From: Marixanthotalea marina
GTDB lineage: Bacteria > Bacteroidota > Bacteroidia > Flavobacteriales > Flavobacteriaceae
DNA length: 64,000 nt
Direction of reading: 5' to 3'
NCBI GenBank assembly: GCA_018883545.1
Contig: JAHLEH010000006.1
Span: forward strand, 1-64,000
The position numbers were made by a program, and so were the translations under genes. The stretch's first letter is position 1. Each line of letters starts with the position of its first letter. The notes beneath the pieces were generated by a model that was given only the letters and a program-made list of their open reading frames with translations, had not been told where the DNA came from and did no database searches. Below are positions 60,686 through 64,000 of this stretch, piece by piece.

Positions 60686-61876
60686 CTAAGCCAACACTTG
60701 TTGCACTTTATCTGCTGCTTCCTGAAACTCAGTAGCACTTAATACAGCCAAGCCAGAGTTATCTATCAAATCTTTAGCAATATCGGCATTGGTGCCTTGC
60801 AAACGTACTATAATTGGCACGTTGATGGTACCCATATTTTTGTAGGCATCAATAACCCCTTGTGCCACACGATCGCAACGTACAATACCACCAAATATGT
60901 TTATTAAGATAGCTTTTACGGCAGGATCTTTCAAAATGATTTTAAAAGCGGCTTCTACACGGGCTGCATCTGCTGTACCTCCAACATCCAAAAAGTTTGC
61001 AGGTTCTCCACCAGCTTGCTTAATCAAGTCCATTGTCGCCATAGCCAAACCAGCACCATTTACCATACAACCTACATTACCATCAAGGTCTACGTAATTC
61101 AAGCCGACTTCTTTAGCTTCTACTTCAATTGGATTTTCTTCACGTAAATCACGTAAATCTAAATAATCCTTATGTCTGTAAAGCGCATTGTCATCAATGG
61201 TTACTTTAGCATCAACAGCCAAAATTAAATTATCACTTGTTTTTAAAACAGGATTGATTTCAAACAACGATGAATCAGATTTTATATAGGCTGTATATAA
61301 GTTAGAAACGAATTTAGTCATTTCCTTAAATGCTTGACCCGACAAACCTAAGTTAAAGGCAATACGCCTGGCTTGAAATGGCATTAAGCCAACAGAAGGA
61401 TCTATTTCTTCAGTGAAAATTAAATGTGGTGTTTTTTCTGCAACCTCTTCAATATCCATACCGCCTTCGGTAGAATACATAATCATATTTCTTCCAGTAC
61501 CTCTGTTTAAAAGTACAGACATATAGAACTCACTTGTTTCACTTTCTCCAGGATAATAAACATCTTCGGCAACCAATACTTGGTGTACTCTTTTACCTGA
61601 AGCAGGTGTTTGTGGTGTTACAAGATCCATACCTATTATGCTTCCTGCAATCTCTTCAACTTCTTTAAGGTTTTTTGCCAGCTTAACACCGCCTCCTTTT
61701 CCGCGTCCACCAGCATGTATTTGAGCTTTAATTACATGCCAACCAGTACCGGTTTCGGCTGTTAATTCTTTTGCAGCTTTTACAGCTTCATCTGCATTTT
61801 GTGCTACAATACCACGTTGTATGCGCACGCCAAAACTGCTAAGTATTTGTTTTCCTTGATATTCGTGTAAATTCAT
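60686..61876 (-). CDS. sucC: Succinyl-CoA synthetase beta subunit (ADP-forming)
   Basis: SucC is the ATP-grasp subunit of the TCA-cycle enzyme that makes ATP from succinyl-CoA. The protein has 396 residues, the normal length. Visible motifs are MNLHEYQGKQILSSFGV, the nucleotide-binding KAQIHAGGRGKGGGVKLA, FEINPVLKT, GCMVNGAGLAMATMD, and the ligase-CoA domain GGTADAARV...ILINIFGGIVRCD and VRLQGTN. sucD is not adjacent in this window. Confidence 0.98.
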   Translation of the reverse strand: MNLHEYQGKQILSSFGVRIQRGIVAQNADEAVKAAKELTAETGTGWHVIKAQIHAGGRGKGGGVKLAKNLKEVEEIAGSIIGMDLVTPQTPASGKRVHQVLVAEDVYYPGESETSEFYMSVLLNRGTGRNMIMYSTEGGMDIEEVAEKTPHLIFTEEIDPSVGLMPFQARRIAFNLGLSGQAFKEMTKFVSNLYTAYIKSDSSLFEINPVLKTSDNLILAVDAKVTIDDNALYRHKDYLDLRDLREENPIEVEAKEVGLNYVDLDGNVGCMVNGAGLAMATMDLIKQAGGEPANFLDVGGTADAARVEAAFKIILKDPAVKAILINIFGGIVRCDRVAQGVIDAYKNMGTINVPIIVRLQGTNADIAKDLIDNSGLAVLSATEFQEAADKVQQVLA

Positions 61877-61904
61877 AACTTGCGTAATGTTTTTTTAAGA
61901 AAGG

Positions 61905-61912
61905 CAAATGTA
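61905..61912 (-). promoter_or_regulatory. Candidate -7 box of sucC
   Basis: TACATTTG on the minus strand matches TAnnTTTG, about 28 bases before the sucC start. The -33 element is unclear. Confidence 0.4.
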
Positions 61913-62054
61913 AATAATAGCAATTAATTACACTAATATTTTATTGCTGAATGACTCACAAAATTCAAAAGTATTTCAAAATGTTAATTATTTAACTTTT
62001 TGTTTAATTTATACAATATTTTATACTTTTTATTTTTTATTAGAAGTAAAAAAA

Positions 62055-62062
62055 TATCTTTG
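62055..62062 (+). promoter_or_regulatory. Candidate -7 box of lysA
   Basis: TATCTTTG matches TAnnTTTG, 21 bases before the chosen lysA ATG. It lies inside the longer frame from 62000, which supports the downstream start. Confidence 0.45.
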
Positions 62063-62083
62063 CTGAAAAATTTACGAAAGACA

Positions 62084-63319
62084 ATGAACGAAAGTCAATT
62101 ACTGAAAATAGCAGAAGAATTTGGAAGCCCAGTGTACGTTTATGATGCTGGAAAAATTGAATCGCAATATAAAAGATTGACCAGTGCTTTTAAATCTGTG
62201 AAGCATTTAAAAATAAACTATGCTGTTAAGGCATTGTCTAACATATCCATTCTTAAATTATTCAATACCCTTGGCTCTGGAATCGATACGGTTTCTATGC
62301 AGGAGGTACAATTAGGTTTGGCCGCAGGCTTTAAGCCCGAACAAATTATTTTTACTCCTAACGGCGTGTCTTTAAACGAGATAGAAGAAGCCGCAAAATT
62401 GGGTGTACAAATTAATATAGATAACCTTTCCATATTAGAACAGTTTGGCACCAAACATCCAAAAGTACCGGTTTGTATTCGTATAAATCCACACGTGATG
62501 GCTGGTGGTAACAGTAATATTTCGGTTGGGCATATAGATTCTAAATTTGGTATTTCCATTCACCAAATACCACATTTATTGCGTATTATAGAAAATACCA
62601 AAATGACCATCAACGGTATCCACATGCATACGGGTAGTGATATTTTAGATATTGATGTATTTTTATATGCCAGTGAAATCTTGTTTGAAACTGCCAAACA
62701 GTTTAAAAATTTAGAGTTCATTGATTTTGGTTCTGGGTTTAAAGTCCCTTACAAACCAGGTGATATAGAAACGAATATTGAAGAACTGGGACAAAAACTA
62801 TCTGATAAATTCAATGCCTTCTGTAAAGAATATGGTAAAGAATTAACACTTGCTTTTGAGCCTGGTAAGTTTTTGGTGAGTGAAGCTGGCCACTTTTTAG
62901 TGCATGTAAACTCGGTAAAACAAACCACTTCTACTGTATTTGCGCAGGTAGATTCTGGTTTTAACCATTTAATAAGACCCATGTTTTATGGCTCACACCA
63001 CGAAATAATTAATATTTCCAACCCTAAAGGACGTGAGCGTTTCTATACAGTAGTTGGCTACATTTGTGAAACCGACACCTTTGGAAATAATCGCCGCATT
63101 AACGAAATTAATGAAGGTGACATTTTATGCTTTAAAAATGCAGGAGCCTACTGTTTCTCTATGGCCAGCAACTACAATTCTAGATTCAAGCCGGCTGAAG
63201 TTTTATGGCACAATAATAAAGCCCATCTAATTAGAAAAAGAGAAACCTTTGATGATATTTTGAACAATCAAATTGCTATCGATTTTTCAAACAAAAAAGA
63301 AAAAGAATTAGTAAAGTAA
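62084..63319 (+). CDS. lysA: Diaminopimelate decarboxylase
   Basis: LysA decarboxylates meso-diaminopimelate to lysine with PLP. The ATG at 62084 gives 411 residues starting MNESQLLKIAEEFGSPVYVYD, the family's usual start. The frame open from 62000 adds an AT-rich hydrophobic stretch and is rejected. Visible features are the PLP lysine K49 in INYAVKA, the HMHTGSDI and EPGKFLVSEAG phosphate-binding motifs, and the active-site Cys in CETDTFG. It completes the lysine pathway to which dapD belongs. Confidence 0.95.
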   Translation: MNESQLLKIAEEFGSPVYVYDAGKIESQYKRLTSAFKSVKHLKINYAVKALSNISILKLFNTLGSGIDTVSMQEVQLGLAAGFKPEQIIFTPNGVSLNEIEEAAKLGVQINIDNLSILEQFGTKHPKVPVCIRINPHVMAGGNSNISVGHIDSKFGISIHQIPHLLRIIENTKMTINGIHMHTGSDILDIDVFLYASEILFETAKQFKNLEFIDFGSGFKVPYKPGDIETNIEELGQKLSDKFNAFCKEYGKELTLAFEPGKFLVSEAGHFLVHVNSVKQTTSTVFAQVDSGFNHLIRPMFYGSHHEIINISNPKGRERFYTVVGYICETDTFGNNRRINEINEGDILCFKNAGAYCFSMASNYNSRFKPAEVLWHNNKAHLIRKRETFDDILNNQIAIDFSNKKEKELVK

Positions 63320-63338
63320 TTTTTTAGAAATAAAATGT

Positions 63339-63366
63339 AAAGCCCAATTGATATTGGGCTTTTTTA
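63339..63366. terminator. Bidirectional terminator between lysA and ppk2
   Basis: AAAGCCCAAT / ATTGGGCTTT with a TGAT loop is followed by a T run, between two convergent genes. The minus-strand tail is also T-rich. Confidence 0.88.
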
Positions 63367-63379
63367 TTTTCATAATTAA

Positions 63380-64000
63380 CTACTGATTTTCTAACTGTTC
63401 TTTATAAAGCTTCAAATTCTCTTTTATTTCATCATCCAGTTCAGGTTCTTTAATATCAGAATATGCTTTTAGAGTATCGTACATAATTTTAGCCACAATA
63501 TAGCGCGCAGAATCTTTGTCATCTGCAGGAATGTTATACCAAGGTGCATGCGGCTTTGACGTTCTATTAATGGCATCTTCATAACAAGCTTGATATTCGT
63601 CCCAAAGTTCCCTTTCCTCTAAATCTCCAGGCGAAAACTTCCAATTTTTATTTTTCTTCTCCAAACGCCTTAATAATCTATCCCGCTGTTCATCTTTAGA
63701 AACATTTAAAAAGAATTTAAAAATGATAGTACCATTTTCAGCAATGTGCTTTTCAAAATTGTTGATTTGTTCAAAACGTCTGTCCCAAAATGCGTCATCT
63801 ATATCATCAACTGAATGAACAGACGGGATATTTTCGTTTAAAATATAATTGGGATGCACACGGGTAACCAAAACATTTTCGTAATGCGTTCTATTAAACA
63901 CGCTAAACTTACCACGCTCTGGCAATGCAACAGCATGTCGCCATAAATAATCATGCCTAAGCTCTAACGCTGTTGGTGTTTTAAAGCTATGCACCACAAC
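63380..64000 (-). CDS. ppk2: Polyphosphate kinase 2 family protein (N-terminus outside window)
   Basis: The minus-strand frame is open to base 64000, so the start is cut off. The visible roughly 206 residues match the C-terminal two-thirds of PPK2: FKTPTALELRHDYLWRHAVALPERGKFSVFNRTHYENVLVTRVHP (lid and metal-site region), FKFFLNVSKDEQRDRLLRRLEKK and the HAPWYNIPADDKDSARY motif. PPK2 enzymes move phosphate between polyphosphate and nucleotides. The Walker A (G-x-D-A-A-G-K-D-G) lies outside the window, so activity cannot be judged and the AMP/ADP preference is unknown. Confidence 0.93.
   Translation of the reverse strand, partial: VVVHSFKTPTALELRHDYLWRHAVALPERGKFSVFNRTHYENVLVTRVHPNYILNENIPSVHSVDDIDDAFWDRRFEQINNFEKHIAENGTIIFKFFLNVSKDEQRDRLLRRLEKKNKNWKFSPGDLEERELWDEYQACYEDAINRTSKPHAPWYNIPADDKDSARYIVAKIMYDTLKAYSDIKEPELDDEIKENLKLYKEQLENQ

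Noticed and set aside
62000-62083. Upstream extension of lysA
   Set aside because: The extension is an AT-rich hydrophobic stretch with no homology, and a -7 box lies inside it. Family members start at the MNESQLL-type sequence.

Overview
The window is a chromosome segment of a member of the Flavobacteriaceae (Bacteroidota). The signs are low-GC DNA, type IX secretion (T9SS) cargo with both C-terminal sorting domains (type A and type B/CHU_C), Bacteroidota-restricted families (DUF6495-like, DUF5606), many upstream regions with the Bacteroidota -7 box TAnnTTTG, and a general absence of Shine-Dalgarno sequences. I saw no rRNA, tRNA, CRISPR array, prophage or intact insertion sequence.

Layout. 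1-7.0 kb: the 3' end of a giant HYR/LamG cell-surface protein with a type A sorting domain, then a small secreted paralogue of its C-terminal module. 7-10.3 kb: hisS, a DUF6495-like gene and the rpsF-rpsR-rplI ribosomal operon, all on the minus strand. 10.5-16.6 kb: a LytTR response regulator, then nadC-yihY-priA (minus), rlmH and hpf. 16.7-21.4 kb: rdgB, relA/spoT, fur and purA. 21.4-30.9 kb: a mostly tightly packed plus-strand run of an LptA/OstA-like protein, a class III aminotransferase, a TPR protein, two tandem DUF368 (PopT-type lipid carrier translocase) genes, aroE and a five-repeat DUF349 protein. 30.9-32.9 kb: DUF5606, def, ruvX and a small secreted protein (minus). 33.2-39.8 kb: dapD and an LPS-core locus (GT9, WaaE-like GT2, Kdo-kinase-like protein, methyltransferase, GT2, and a frameshifted GT4). 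The 39 kb end of this locus contains gene debris. 39.9-46.9 kb: tsaC, cca, an S23/IVP-type four-helix protein, ctaA, a pRiA4b ORF-3-like protein, a kinase-like protein of unknown function and an ABC transporter pair. 46.9-57.5 kb: three large T9SS type B proteins built from a shared Cys/Asp-rich repeat of about 85-95 residues. 57.5-64 kb: uvrB, a small TerB-like protein, DUF1456, sucC, lysA and the C-terminal part of a PPK2 polyphosphate kinase.

How the genes fit together. Most of the window is housekeeping: translation, stringent response, NAD, lysine/peptidoglycan and shikimate synthesis, repair and the TCA cycle. A second theme is the envelope: OstA-like LPS transport, two DUF368 carrier-lipid translocases and the LPS core genes. 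A third is the secreted surface layer, five T9SS cargo proteins in two clusters. The most unusual material is the 11-copy repeat protein and its two flanking relatives, the near-identical higher-GC HYR repeats at the left edge, the relic-bearing LPS region near 38.4-39.8 kb, the octamer microsatellite at the ctaA start, and an unannotated kinase-like protein at 44-45 kb.
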